From assembly GCA_031363915.1 (NCBI GenBank), contig JANLVI010000001.1, forward strand, positions 1 through 64,000: a stretch of DNA of 64,000 nucleotides, given 5' to 3'. Every line of letters starts with the position of its first letter. Position 1 is the first letter of the stretch. Both the position numbers and the translations under genes were made by a program. The notes under the pieces are model-generated. The model saw nothing but the letters and a program-made list of their open reading frames with translations. It was not told the DNA's origin and did no database searches. Below, one piece after another: positions 7,358 through 16,005 of the stretch. This DNA comes from JANLVI01 sp031363915 (GTDB taxonomy: Bacteria; Vulcanimicrobiota; Vulcanimicrobiia; Vulcanimicrobiales; Vulcanimicrobiaceae).

Positions 7358-8204
7358 TCGCGGCGCGCTCGTCCTGCGCGGGCGCGCGCTGCCGTGGGGC
7401 ATCCGGACCTATGTGATGGGGATCGTGAACGTCACCCCGGACTCGTTTTCGGGGGATGGCGTGGTGGATTCCGTCGGCGCCGTTTCGCACGCACTCGCGC
7501 AGCGCGACCGCGGCGCGGACGTACTCGACATCGGTGCAGAATCGACCCGTCCGGGTTTCGCACCGATCGACGATGCGACCGAACGCGCGCGGCTCTTACC
7601 GGTAATCGCGCGGCTTCGCGCTGCCGATTACGCTGCGATCCTTTCGATCGATACGTTCAAGGCGCCGGTGTATTTGGACGCGCATGCGGCGGGCGGCGAT
7701 CTGCTCAACTCGATTTGGGGAATCGATGACGCCTTGCTCGCGGCGTGCGTGCAGACCCGGTCGCCCGCGATCATCATGCACAACAAGCGTGTTGCGATGT
7801 ACGAGCGCGACGTCGTCGACGAAGTGCTCGCATCGCTTGCGGCGCAAGCCGAGCGCGCCGTCGCGGCGGGGCTTCCGCCCGAACACGTGATCCTCGACCC
7901 TGGGATCGGTTTCGGCAAGCTCCCCGAACACAATTTGGCGCTGCTCGCGAACCTCGATCGCCTCGTCGCGCTCGGTTTTCCGACGCTGATCGGCACGTCG
8001 CGTAAATCGACGATCGGAAAACTCACCGACCGCCGCGTCGACGAGCGCTCGTACGGTACGGCCGCGACGATCGCGCTTGCGATTGCGGCGGGGATCGACA
8101 TCGTGCGCGTCCACGACGTCCAAGAAATGAGTGATGTCGTTCGCGTCGCCGATGCGATCACGCGCGGCTGGCGCCCCGAGAACTGGAACGAAACCTTACC
8201 GTGA
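7338..8204 (+). CDS. folP: Dihydropteroate synthase FolP
   Basis: Condenses p-aminobenzoate with hydroxymethyl-dihydropterin diphosphate to dihydropteroate. The TIM-barrel protein has all signatures: 'VMGIVNVTPDSFSGDG', 'DIGAESTRPGF', 'LSIDTFKAPV', 'DPGIGFGK', 'IGTSRKSTIGKL' and the final 'VRVHDVQEMSDVV'. The TTG start inside the end of folC gives 288 residues with a leader of usual length; no ATG or GTG occurs before the first signature except GTG-ATG directly at it. The longer open frame upstream is out-of-frame folC sequence. It ends with a GTGA overlap to folB. Confidence 0.93.
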   Translation: MPKQTTSRGALVLRGRALPWGIRTYVMGIVNVTPDSFSGDGVVDSVGAVSHALAQRDRGADVLDIGAESTRPGFAPIDDATERARLLPVIARLRAADYAAILSIDTFKAPVYLDAHAAGGDLLNSIWGIDDALLAACVQTRSPAIIMHNKRVAMYERDVVDEVLASLAAQAERAVAAGLPPEHVILDPGIGFGKLPEHNLALLANLDRLVALGFPTLIGTSRKSTIGKLTDRRVDERSYGTAATIALAIAAGIDIVRVHDVQEMSDVVRVADAITRGWRPENWNETLP

Positions 8205-8560
8205 CCGATACCATCGAACTGCGCGGGGTGCGCATCATCGCGCGCCACGGCGCAAATGTCGGCGAGCAAGACGTGCCGCAACCCTTCGATATCGACGTGT
8301 TGCTCGAAGTGGACTTCGAACGCGCGAAGACCAGTGATGAGCTTGCGGATACGTATGACTATGCCGCGCTCCATCGCGATATCACCCTCATCGTGACGAA
8401 CCGCCGCTACAAACTGCTCGAACGTCTCGGTACCGATATCCTCGCGAAAATTTTCGAAGATCGACGCGTCCGTGCGGCGACGTTGAGCATTGGCAAGCCG
8501 CATTTGCTCGCCGGGGCAACGCCGGTCGTGACGCAGCGCGCGACCAACCCGAATCAGTAG
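8201..8560 (+). CDS. folB: Dihydroneopterin aldolase FolB
   Basis: Cleaves dihydroneopterin to hydroxymethyl-dihydropterin and glycolaldehyde. The 119-residue length is standard. The protein opens with 'DTIELRGVRIIARHGANVGEQ', has 'DTYDYAALHRDI' (about residues 47-58) and 'RYKLLERLGTDIL', which hold the pterin-binding and catalytic positions of the family, and ends in a typical strand. The GTG start overlaps the folP stop (GTGA) and its stop overlaps the folK start (TAGTG). Confidence 0.93.
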   Translation: MTDTIELRGVRIIARHGANVGEQDVPQPFDIDVLLEVDFERAKTSDELADTYDYAALHRDITLIVTNRRYKLLERLGTDILAKIFEDRRVRAATLSIGKPHLLAGATPVVTQRATNPNQ

Positions 8561-9027
8561 TGGCCCGCGTCGCGATCGGAATCGGTTCGAACGACGGCGA
8601 TGCCGAGAAAAACGTACTCCATGCGTTCGTCGAACTCCAGCAGCTCGGCACGTTGACGGCCCGTTCGTCGCTTTATCGGACGAAGGCATGGGGCGTGAGG
8701 GATCAAGCCGATTTCTCCAACGCGGCCGCCATCCTGGAAACCAATCTCGAACCGCACGATCTCTTGCGCGAACTCAAACGAATCGAACGCGAGATGGGTC
8801 GGATGACGACCTTCCGCTGGGGCCCGCGCATCATCGACCTCGACATCCTCACCTACGACGACCGCGCTATCGACGATGCACAATTGCACGTGCCGCACGC
8901 ACTTATGAACGAGCGCGCATTCGTGCTCGTACCGCTTGCTGAAATCGATCCTTCGTACCGCGAAGCGCGCGACCGCCTCGATCCCGGCCAAATAGCTGAC
9001 GTTCTGCCGATCGACGCGACGTCGTAG
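8560..9027 (+). CDS. folK: HPPK: hydroxymethyl-dihydropterin pyrophosphokinase FolK
   Basis: Transfers pyrophosphate from ATP to hydroxymethyl-dihydropterin, supplying the FolP substrate. The 155 residues contain 'IGIGSNDGDAEKNV', 'YRTKAWGVRDQADFSNAA', 'ELKRIEREMGRM' and the signature 'WGPRIIDLDILTYDD' near 87-101 with its two metal-binding Asp residues, then 'LHVPHALMNERAFVLVPLAEI'. The GTG start shares one base with the folB stop. It is the last gene of the folate cluster. Confidence 0.95.
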   Translation: MARVAIGIGSNDGDAEKNVLHAFVELQQLGTLTARSSLYRTKAWGVRDQADFSNAAAILETNLEPHDLLRELKRIEREMGRMTTFRWGPRIIDLDILTYDDRAIDDAQLHVPHALMNERAFVLVPLAEIDPSYREARDRLDPGQIADVLPIDATS

Positions 9028-9219
9028 CTTAGGCCGGGTGAAGCAGAATGGTGCGAAGAAACTAAAGCGTGGCAGACAGAACTGCCCGTCCTCTTTCGTC
9101 TGCAAGGGCGCACGTCGCTGTGTCGCCCACGACGCGTCGGCCCGGGCTTGATGCCGGAACCGAATTCCACTTCGGAGCCGGGTGAGCCGGATCGCCCGAA
9201 TGGCTAGCGAAGCGGAGAA
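9028..9219 (+). other. 192-nt gene-free stretch with possible stem-loops
   Basis: No coding frame is convincing on either strand. One inverted repeat (GCAGAC ... GTCTGC) and a smaller one (CCGAA ... TTCGG) can be drawn. I recognise no riboswitch core, tRNA, SRP or tmRNA signature. Because the downstream ClpS-like gene appears to have its own promoter right at its start codon, this stretch need not be its leader. It could be the folK 3' region or a small RNA. Confidence 0.3.
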
Positions 9220-9220
9220 A

Positions 9221-9229
9221 TGGTATACT
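9221..9229 (+). promoter_or_regulatory. Extended -10 promoter of the ClpS-like gene, leaderless
   Basis: TGGTATACT is an extended -10 element (TGn plus TATACT). It ends 8 nt before the ATG at 9238, so the transcript should begin essentially at the start codon. An ATG 18 nt upstream of 9238 has a GGAG nearby but would overlap this element. Confidence 0.5.
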
Positions 9230-9237
9230 GGGTTTCG

Positions 9238-9540
9238 ATGCCGAGCGTGACCGAACTTCTCGAACCCACCCGAATTCAGCAGCCTCTGCCGCTGTTCAAC
9301 GTCATCGTGCACAACTGTAATTGCCACACCTTCGATGACGTCATCGTCGCGTTCGTGCGGATCATCAACCTGAGCCCCGCCGAAGCCGGGCAGAAGGCGT
9401 TCGAGATCGATTATCACGGTCGTGCCGTCGTCGCCACGGTACACGAAGAACTCGCGGAACTCTACGCCGATCGGCTGAAAGCCGAAACGGTCAACCGGTT
9501 GGGCACGGCGCTGCGCGTGACGATCGTCCCCGCGCGCTAA
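9238..9540 (+). CDS. clpS: ClpS-like adaptor with altered degron pocket
   Basis: 100-residue protein matching the ClpS fold over its length: 'LFNVIVHNCNCHTFDDVIVAFVR' aligns with the ClpS opening 'ykVilvNDDyTpmefVi'. It continues with 'EIDYHGRAVVATVHEELAELYADRL' and ends in 'LRVTIVPA'. ClpS delivers N-degron substrates to ClpA/ClpC. Of the residues that bind the substrate N-terminus, Asn26 and His60 are kept, but the two Asp of 'NDD' are Cys27 and Asn28. Specificity may therefore be changed. ATG 9238 is preferred over an ATG six codons upstream because the -10 box lies between them. Confidence 0.75.
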   Translation: MPSVTELLEPTRIQQPLPLFNVIVHNCNCHTFDDVIVAFVRIINLSPAEAGQKAFEIDYHGRAVVATVHEELAELYADRLKAETVNRLGTALRVTIVPAR

Positions 9541-9547
9541 TTCGGTC

Positions 9548-11560
9548 TTAGCCGGCCTTCGCTGCCATGATCGGCTCGTAGACTTTCTTTGTGATGAAGA
9601 GGTCGAGCAAATTCGTATCGACCTTGCCGCGCGCGGCGAATTCCTTGACGAGGATATCTAGCGCGCGGTCGATCGGCATCGCCGCTTTATAGGGGCGATC
9701 GTTTGCAGTGAGCGCATCGAACACATCGGAGATCGTCATCATGCGAACTTGCGGGGCGATCTCGAGTCCCTTCAGGCCGCGCGGGTAGCCGGTTCCGTCG
9801 AGGTGTTCGTGATGGCCGTAGGCGTAGTCCGCAACGTTCTGCCACGGCGTTTTCTTCCACGGGATCTCGCGTAAGAAGAGGAACGACTGCGTGACGTGTT
9901 GTTCCATCTTGTTGCGCTCGTCGTTCGAGAGCGAGCCGCGCGGAATGCGCAGGTATTGATATTCTTCCTCGGAGAGCAACGGTTTTTCATCGGCCCCGTC
10001 GAGGTAGTATTTTTTGAGCAGCGATTCCATCTGCTCGCCGACGCCTTCGGCAACGACGCGCGGTTCATTTGCACCCTCGACGTTCTCCATGAGCGTACGT
10101 AACTCGGTCGATGCCTGAAGATGGTCGGATTCGACGTCTCTGAAACGTTGGTCATCGGGCGTGACGCCGGATTTGAAGAGCGCGAACTTCTGATGCGCGA
10201 CGCGCGTTTCAAGCTGTTCGATTGCAAGTAAGAACCGCAGGCGGATCGCATCGAGCCGGCCGTCGGGCAGTTTTTTTGCTTTGCCGAAGATGTATTCGGG
10301 AACCGCGACTTTGCCGAAGTCGTGCAGCAGTGAGGCGTAGCGCATCTCCCGCATTTGGTCGGCGTCGAAATACGTGTTCGCAAACTCGCCGCTCTCGACG
10401 TCGTTTGCGGCCTGCGCCTGAGCGACGGTTAGCTCGGCGACGCGCGATGAGTGACCTTGCGTCGCGCGGTCGCGGACCTCGATCGCTTTGACCGATGCGC
10501 GCACGAACTGCTCGAAGAGATCTTGAATCGATTCGAGCAAACTCTTGTTTTCCAGCGCGACGCCGGCTTGCGAAGCAAGCGACGAGAGCACGGCCTCGTC
10601 GTGTTCGCTGAACGGTTCGACGACTTGCTCGGTGTGGTCCGGGGATAAGAGTTGGAGCGCAAAATCCGGTTTGCGGTTGATCAGCATGATCGAACCGACG
10701 ACGACGTTGTCGTGGTCGCGCATCGGCACGCACAACACGGATTTCGTGCGGTAGTTATTTTTGAGGTCGAAGCTGTTGTTGAACTTCACTTCGCCTTCGG
10801 GGCTGAGATGGTAGGCGTCTTTGATGCGTAGCACGTTGCCCGTATCGGCGACGTATCCCGAAATCGACGCCCGCGAGAGGGGCAGCATCGCGCCCAGGTA
10901 TGCACCGGAGTCGGTCGGGCCGGTTTGCGCGACGGCAAAGCGCAGCTTGCGTTCGCCGTCAGCCTCCGCGATGAGGAAGAGGCTGCCGGAGTCGGCGTTG
11001 GTGAGTTCGCGTGCGCTCCGCACGATCAACTGTTGGAGTTTGGTGATGTCGCGTTCGGAACTTAGCGCGAGACCGATCTGCAGCAGTTGTTCGGATTCAC
11101 GCGTCTGCGTTTCGCCGCGCTTGCGCAAGCGATGCGCTTCCTCACGGTAATCGAGTGCTTGTGCCGCCGTACGAACCGTGGCGATCAGGGCGCTCGGATC
11201 GAGCGGTGCGGTCAACCAGCCGCCGACGTGCGGGTTCGCTGCAAGATACGAGGCCGCGGGTTCGCCGGGTGCGGCGACGATGATCGTGCTCGCGCCTTGG
11301 GCGACATCGATCACCATGAGCGCTTGCTCGACGGTCTGACGCGAACCGAGCGTGGCCAGGCGTTCGTAGTCGATCAAGTAGAGGATGCGCCGTCCCGGTG
11401 TCACCGTCGTGCTGAAGGGCACACTCGCAGCGGCGTGCGCGATCCCGGCGGCATTCAGGGCCCCGGCCGCAGGGCCGAGGTCGAAACCGTGTGGATAGAC
11501 GAGCACGAGCGTAGGTCGCGGGAGGGTGGACTCGAGCAGAGTCGACTCGGAGATAGACAT
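9548..11560 (-). CDS. GAF and HD-GYP c-di-GMP phosphodiesterase
   Basis: 670 residues from ATG 11560. The N-terminal ~130 residues look like a receiver-type fold without a clear phosphorylation site. A short coiled coil, a GAF domain (about 155-330) and an HD-GYP domain follow. The catalytic set is intact: 'SLLHDFGKV' (HD), 'YGHHEHLDGTGYPRGLKG' (HHE plus GYP) and 'TISDVFDALTANDRPYK'. About 120 residues, including a charged helical stretch, are inserted between HD and HHE compared with the usual domain. It probably degrades c-di-GMP in response to a ligand at GAF. It is divergent from the BCCP-like gene. An open extension to 11731 crosses the promoter and is not used. Confidence 0.88.
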   Translation of the reverse strand: MSISESTLLESTLPRPTLVLVYPHGFDLGPAAGALNAAGIAHAAASVPFSTTVTPGRRILYLIDYERLATLGSRQTVEQALMVIDVAQGASTIIVAAPGEPAASYLAANPHVGGWLTAPLDPSALIATVRTAAQALDYREEAHRLRKRGETQTRESEQLLQIGLALSSERDITKLQQLIVRSARELTNADSGSLFLIAEADGERKLRFAVAQTGPTDSGAYLGAMLPLSRASISGYVADTGNVLRIKDAYHLSPEGEVKFNNSFDLKNNYRTKSVLCVPMRDHDNVVVGSIMLINRKPDFALQLLSPDHTEQVVEPFSEHDEAVLSSLASQAGVALENKSLLESIQDLFEQFVRASVKAIEVRDRATQGHSSRVAELTVAQAQAANDVESGEFANTYFDADQMREMRYASLLHDFGKVAVPEYIFGKAKKLPDGRLDAIRLRFLLAIEQLETRVAHQKFALFKSGVTPDDQRFRDVESDHLQASTELRTLMENVEGANEPRVVAEGVGEQMESLLKKYYLDGADEKPLLSEEEYQYLRIPRGSLSNDERNKMEQHVTQSFLFLREIPWKKTPWQNVADYAYGHHEHLDGTGYPRGLKGLEIAPQVRMMTISDVFDALTANDRPYKAAMPIDRALDILVKEFAARGKVDTNLLDLFITKKVYEPIMAAKAG

Positions 11561-11567
11561 CCTGTTG

Positions 11568-11573
11568 ATTATA
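11568..11573 (-). promoter_or_regulatory. -10 box of the HD-GYP gene, leaderless
   Basis: A perfect TATAAT on the minus strand ends 7 nt before the ATG at 11560. The transcript would begin at or next to the start codon. No good -35 match is seen 16-18 nt upstream. Confidence 0.5.
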
Positions 11574-11627
11574 ACTATCGGTTGGCTCGTTCGTCTCCTA
11601 TAGGCCCGAGGGCGGGACCCCCCGATA

Positions 11628-12056
11628 GTGACGCGAACCATTCGGTCTGTGTTTGAAGAGACGATCGCGAGCCGCATACGGCCGCTGGCCGAAGCTATGC
11701 AAGGGAGTGACCTCCTTCGCGTGAGCGTCACCGAAGCGGACCTGGAGATCGAACTCGTTCGCCATCCCCGTGCGGCGCCGCCGCTGGCCGTGGCGTCTGC
11801 AGAACCGGCGCCGGTCTCGGAGGCGACGTATGAGATCGTCGCTGCCGACCAAGTGGGGATCGTTCATTTTACCCGCCCGACTGCAAGTGAGGGGACGATG
11901 CTCGAGAGCGATCGCGAGATTGCATACGTCGAGGCGCTCGGGATTCGCAACCCGGTCCGCTCCAAAGGCAAAGGACGGATCGCGTCCGTCTTCGTCAGCG
12001 ACGGACAGGCTGTCGAATACGGCCAACCGCTCTTCGCACTCGATCGGGGCGCGTAA
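11628..12056 (+). CDS. BCCP-like (AccB) protein lacking the biotinyl lysine
   Basis: 142 residues in the position of accB, 5 nt before accC. The N-terminal 'LAEAMQGSDLLRVSVTEADLEIELVR' is typical of biotin carboxyl carrier proteins, as is the end 'GRIASVFVSDGQAVEYGQPLFAL'. Where the family has EAMK with the biotin-accepting Lys, this protein reads 'VEALGIRNPV', with Gly105 at the Lys position. It should therefore not be biotinylated. A functional AccB must then be encoded elsewhere, and this protein may be a structural or regulatory partner of AccC. The start is GTG, 67 nt from the divergent HD-GYP start. Confidence 0.8.
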   Translation: MTRTIRSVFEETIASRIRPLAEAMQGSDLLRVSVTEADLEIELVRHPRAAPPLAVASAEPAPVSEATYEIVAADQVGIVHFTRPTASEGTMLESDREIAYVEALGIRNPVRSKGKGRIASVFVSDGQAVEYGQPLFALDRGA

Positions 12057-12061
12057 TCGCA

Positions 12062-13435
<1,374 letters not shown>

Positions 13436-13831
13436 ATGGCCGCTCGTCGATTCGCGCGCGAACTCGCGCTGCAGGCGCTCTACTCAAGCGAGATCGGACA
13501 CCGTCCGCCGGAAGACGTGTTAGCCGAAGCACTCCTCGGGGCGAAGACCGAGGAGTCCCGCATCTTCGTCAAAGATTTGGTGTATGGAACGCTGGAACAC
13601 GCCGATGAGAGCGACGGCATCATCGCCCCGCTGCTCGAAGGCTGGACGCTCGACCGGCTGCCCACGATCGACCGTATCGTACTTCGTATGAGCATGTTCG
13701 AATTGCGTTTCCGTCCTGAAACGCCCCGACCCGTCGTGATCAACGAGGCCGTCGAACTCGCGAAGAAATTCTCGACCGAAGATTCCGGCAGGTTCATCAA
13801 CGGCGTGCTCGCTAAGGCGAGTCCCGCGTAG
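13436..13831 (+). CDS. nusB: Transcription antitermination factor NusB
   Basis: RNA-binding helical protein that acts with NusA, NusE and NusG in rRNA antitermination. It is 131 residues with the typical 'RRFARELALQALYSSEIG' start, 'LEGWTLDRLPTIDRIVLRMSMFEL', 'VVINEAVELAKKFSTEDSGRFINGVL', all hallmark NusB segments. Its ATG is immediately after the accC stop and its stop overlaps the PBP start by one base. Confidence 0.95.
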   Translation: MAARRFARELALQALYSSEIGHRPPEDVLAEALLGAKTEESRIFVKDLVYGTLEHADESDGIIAPLLEGWTLDRLPTIDRIVLRMSMFELRFRPETPRPVVINEAVELAKKFSTEDSGRFINGVLAKASPA

Positions 13832-16005
13832 TGCGGCCGCGGCCGAAGAACGTGAAGCGTCCCGTGGGTCCGTGGCGCCGCGCCTTCACCATCGCCGCGG
13901 TGGTCGCGGTCTTTCTGATCCTTGGTTCGGTCGGTGTCGTCGCCGGGATCGTGGCGTCGTATTCCAACGATCTGCCCGACATCAACCGCATGGCGGACTA
14001 TCAGCCGTCGCGTTCGACGCGCGTCTTCGCTCGCGACGGATCGCTGCTCGCGAACCTCTATCGCCAAAACCGCACGTGGGTCACGATCGACAAGATCCCG
14101 GTCTACGTGCGTAATTCGTTCGTCGCGACGGAAGACCGGAATTTCTACCACCATCACGGCGTCGATCTCGGCGGGATCGCGCGCGCGGCGTATGCCGACT
14201 GGCGTCACGAACGGTTTCAAGGCGCATCGACGATCACGCAGCAGTTGGCGCGCGCGCTCTTTCTCTCAAACGAAGTCTCGATCTCGCGTAAGGTGCAAGA
14301 AGCACTTCTCGCGATCGAAATCGAGCGTTACTACACCAAAGACGAAATCCTCGAGCGCTACCTCAACCTGATTTACTTCGGCTCGGGCGCGTATGGCGTC
14401 GAAGCCGCGGCACATACGTACTTCGGTACAGATACCGCGCACCTGACGGTCGGGCAGGCCGCCATGCTCGCCGGGATGCCGGCGGCGCCATCCGACTACT
14501 CGCCGTACGTCAACCTACAGCACGCAAAAGAACGTCAAACGCACGTGCTCGAACGCATGGTCGCGGCGCACTACATCACGCCCGCGCAGATGCACGACGA
14601 AGAGACACGACCGCCCGGGCTCATCGGCGAACGTCCCGCCGGCCTGCAGTCCTACGTGCACCCGTATTTCACGACGTACGTCACGCACCAGCTCGAATCG
14701 CAGTTCGGGACGCAGTCGACCTTCGAGGGCGGCTTACAAGTCTACACGACCCTCGATCCTGCGATGCAGACGATCGCTGAGAACGCCGTCACCTGGGGCA
14801 TCGACCGCGCGAAGGCCGAAGGTATCGGCGCGCATCAAGGCGCGCTCGTCTCGATCCGCCCCTCGACGGGTGAGATTCTCGCGATGGTCGGCGGCGCGAC
14901 GCCGTTTTCGCTGACGAACCAGTTCAATCGCGCGTGGCAAGCGCGTCGCCAGCCCGGCTCGTCCTTTAAAGTGTATGTGTATACCGCGGCCGTCGATAGC
15001 GGAATGCCGCCGACCACGCTGCTCGAGGATACGCCGGTCTCCTATCCGATGGGTGATGGCACGAAGTGGTCGCCGATGGACGATGACAACCGTTTCTTCG
15101 GCAAGATCACGATGCGCTATGCGCTCGCACAGTCACGCAACGTCGTTGCGGTGAAGCTCGCCTCGCAACTCGGCATCGACCGCGTGATCGAATACGCCAA
15201 GCGAATGGGGATCAAAGAAGAACTCGGTGCGAATCTCTCGCTCGCGCTGGGCTCCTCCGTCGTCTCGCCGCTCGATCAAGCGACCGGGTATGCGACGCTT
15301 GCCAACGGTGGGATTCACATCGATCCCTCGCCGATCCGCGTCGTGCGCGATTCGCTTGGGACGCCGATCCTCGACAACTCCTATCCGCAGCAAACGGAAG
15401 TCGTCAGCGCGGGAACCGCCTATATCATGACGAGCATGCTCGAGAGTGTCATCAAGGAAGGCACGGGCTACCCGAACGCCGTGATCGGCCGCCCGGCCGC
15501 AGGCAAGACCGGGACGACCTCGGATTTTCGAGATGCCTGGTTCGTCGGTTACACGCCGGATTTGGTGACGGCGGTGTGGATTGGCAACGACAATTACAAG
15601 CGCATGAACGAATCGTTCGGTGGCAACATCCCGGCCCGTATCTGGGCGCGCTACATGAAAGCGGCGCTCGCGAAAACACCCAAACACGATTTCGCATTGC
15701 CGCGCGACGAAGTGCACAAAGTCGTGCTCTGCGGTACCGGTAAAGAAGAAGTGTTCTTGATCGGCACCGAGCCCGCGAAGACATGCGGCGATCCGCGTTT
15801 TACCAAGAAAAACGTCGCCAAGGGCGATGCGACGCTCCCCGAACCCGTCGCAACGATCGATCCCGAGCTCAAAGGGTCCTCGATCGTGACCGCGCCGCCG
15901 GCAAATCCGCCCAAACCAGGCGCCGTCCCCACCGACTCCATTGGTGATGGCACGAACTTCGAGACGCTGTCCACGCAAACGCCGAAACCGAAGAAGACGC
16001 CGTAG
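13831..16005 (+). CDS. mrcA: Penicillin-binding protein 1A (class A, bifunctional)
   Basis: Peptidoglycan glycosyltransferase and DD-transpeptidase. An N-terminal membrane anchor (about 17-45) is followed by the GT51 domain with 'ATEDRNFYHHHG', 'GASTITQQLARALFLSNE' and 'ERYLNLIYFGSGAYG'. The transpeptidase has the active serine in 'QPGSSFKVY' (Ser377), the SxN motif 'AQSRNVVAVK' and the KTG triad at Lys559. The C-terminal ~80 residues are Pro/Lys-rich and low-complexity. 724 residues is normal. The start is GTG overlapping the nusB stop (TAGTG). The mrcA symbol indicates class only. Confidence 0.95.
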   Translation: MRPRPKNVKRPVGPWRRAFTIAAVVAVFLILGSVGVVAGIVASYSNDLPDINRMADYQPSRSTRVFARDGSLLANLYRQNRTWVTIDKIPVYVRNSFVATEDRNFYHHHGVDLGGIARAAYADWRHERFQGASTITQQLARALFLSNEVSISRKVQEALLAIEIERYYTKDEILERYLNLIYFGSGAYGVEAAAHTYFGTDTAHLTVGQAAMLAGMPAAPSDYSPYVNLQHAKERQTHVLERMVAAHYITPAQMHDEETRPPGLIGERPAGLQSYVHPYFTTYVTHQLESQFGTQSTFEGGLQVYTTLDPAMQTIAENAVTWGIDRAKAEGIGAHQGALVSIRPSTGEILAMVGGATPFSLTNQFNRAWQARRQPGSSFKVYVYTAAVDSGMPPTTLLEDTPVSYPMGDGTKWSPMDDDNRFFGKITMRYALAQSRNVVAVKLASQLGIDRVIEYAKRMGIKEELGANLSLALGSSVVSPLDQATGYATLANGGIHIDPSPIRVVRDSLGTPILDNSYPQQTEVVSAGTAYIMTSMLESVIKEGTGYPNAVIGRPAAGKTGTTSDFRDAWFVGYTPDLVTAVWIGNDNYKRMNESFGGNIPARIWARYMKAALAKTPKHDFALPRDEVHKVVLCGTGKEEVFLIGTEPAKTCGDPRFTKKNVAKGDATLPEPVATIDPELKGSSIVTAPPANPPKPGAVPTDSIGDGTNFETLSTQTPKPKKTP

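Noticed and set aside
9124..9185. Possible tRNA or riboswitch fold upstream of the ClpS-like gene
   Set aside because: No T-arm consensus, anticodon arm or known aptamer core can be traced; kept only as an unassigned stretch.
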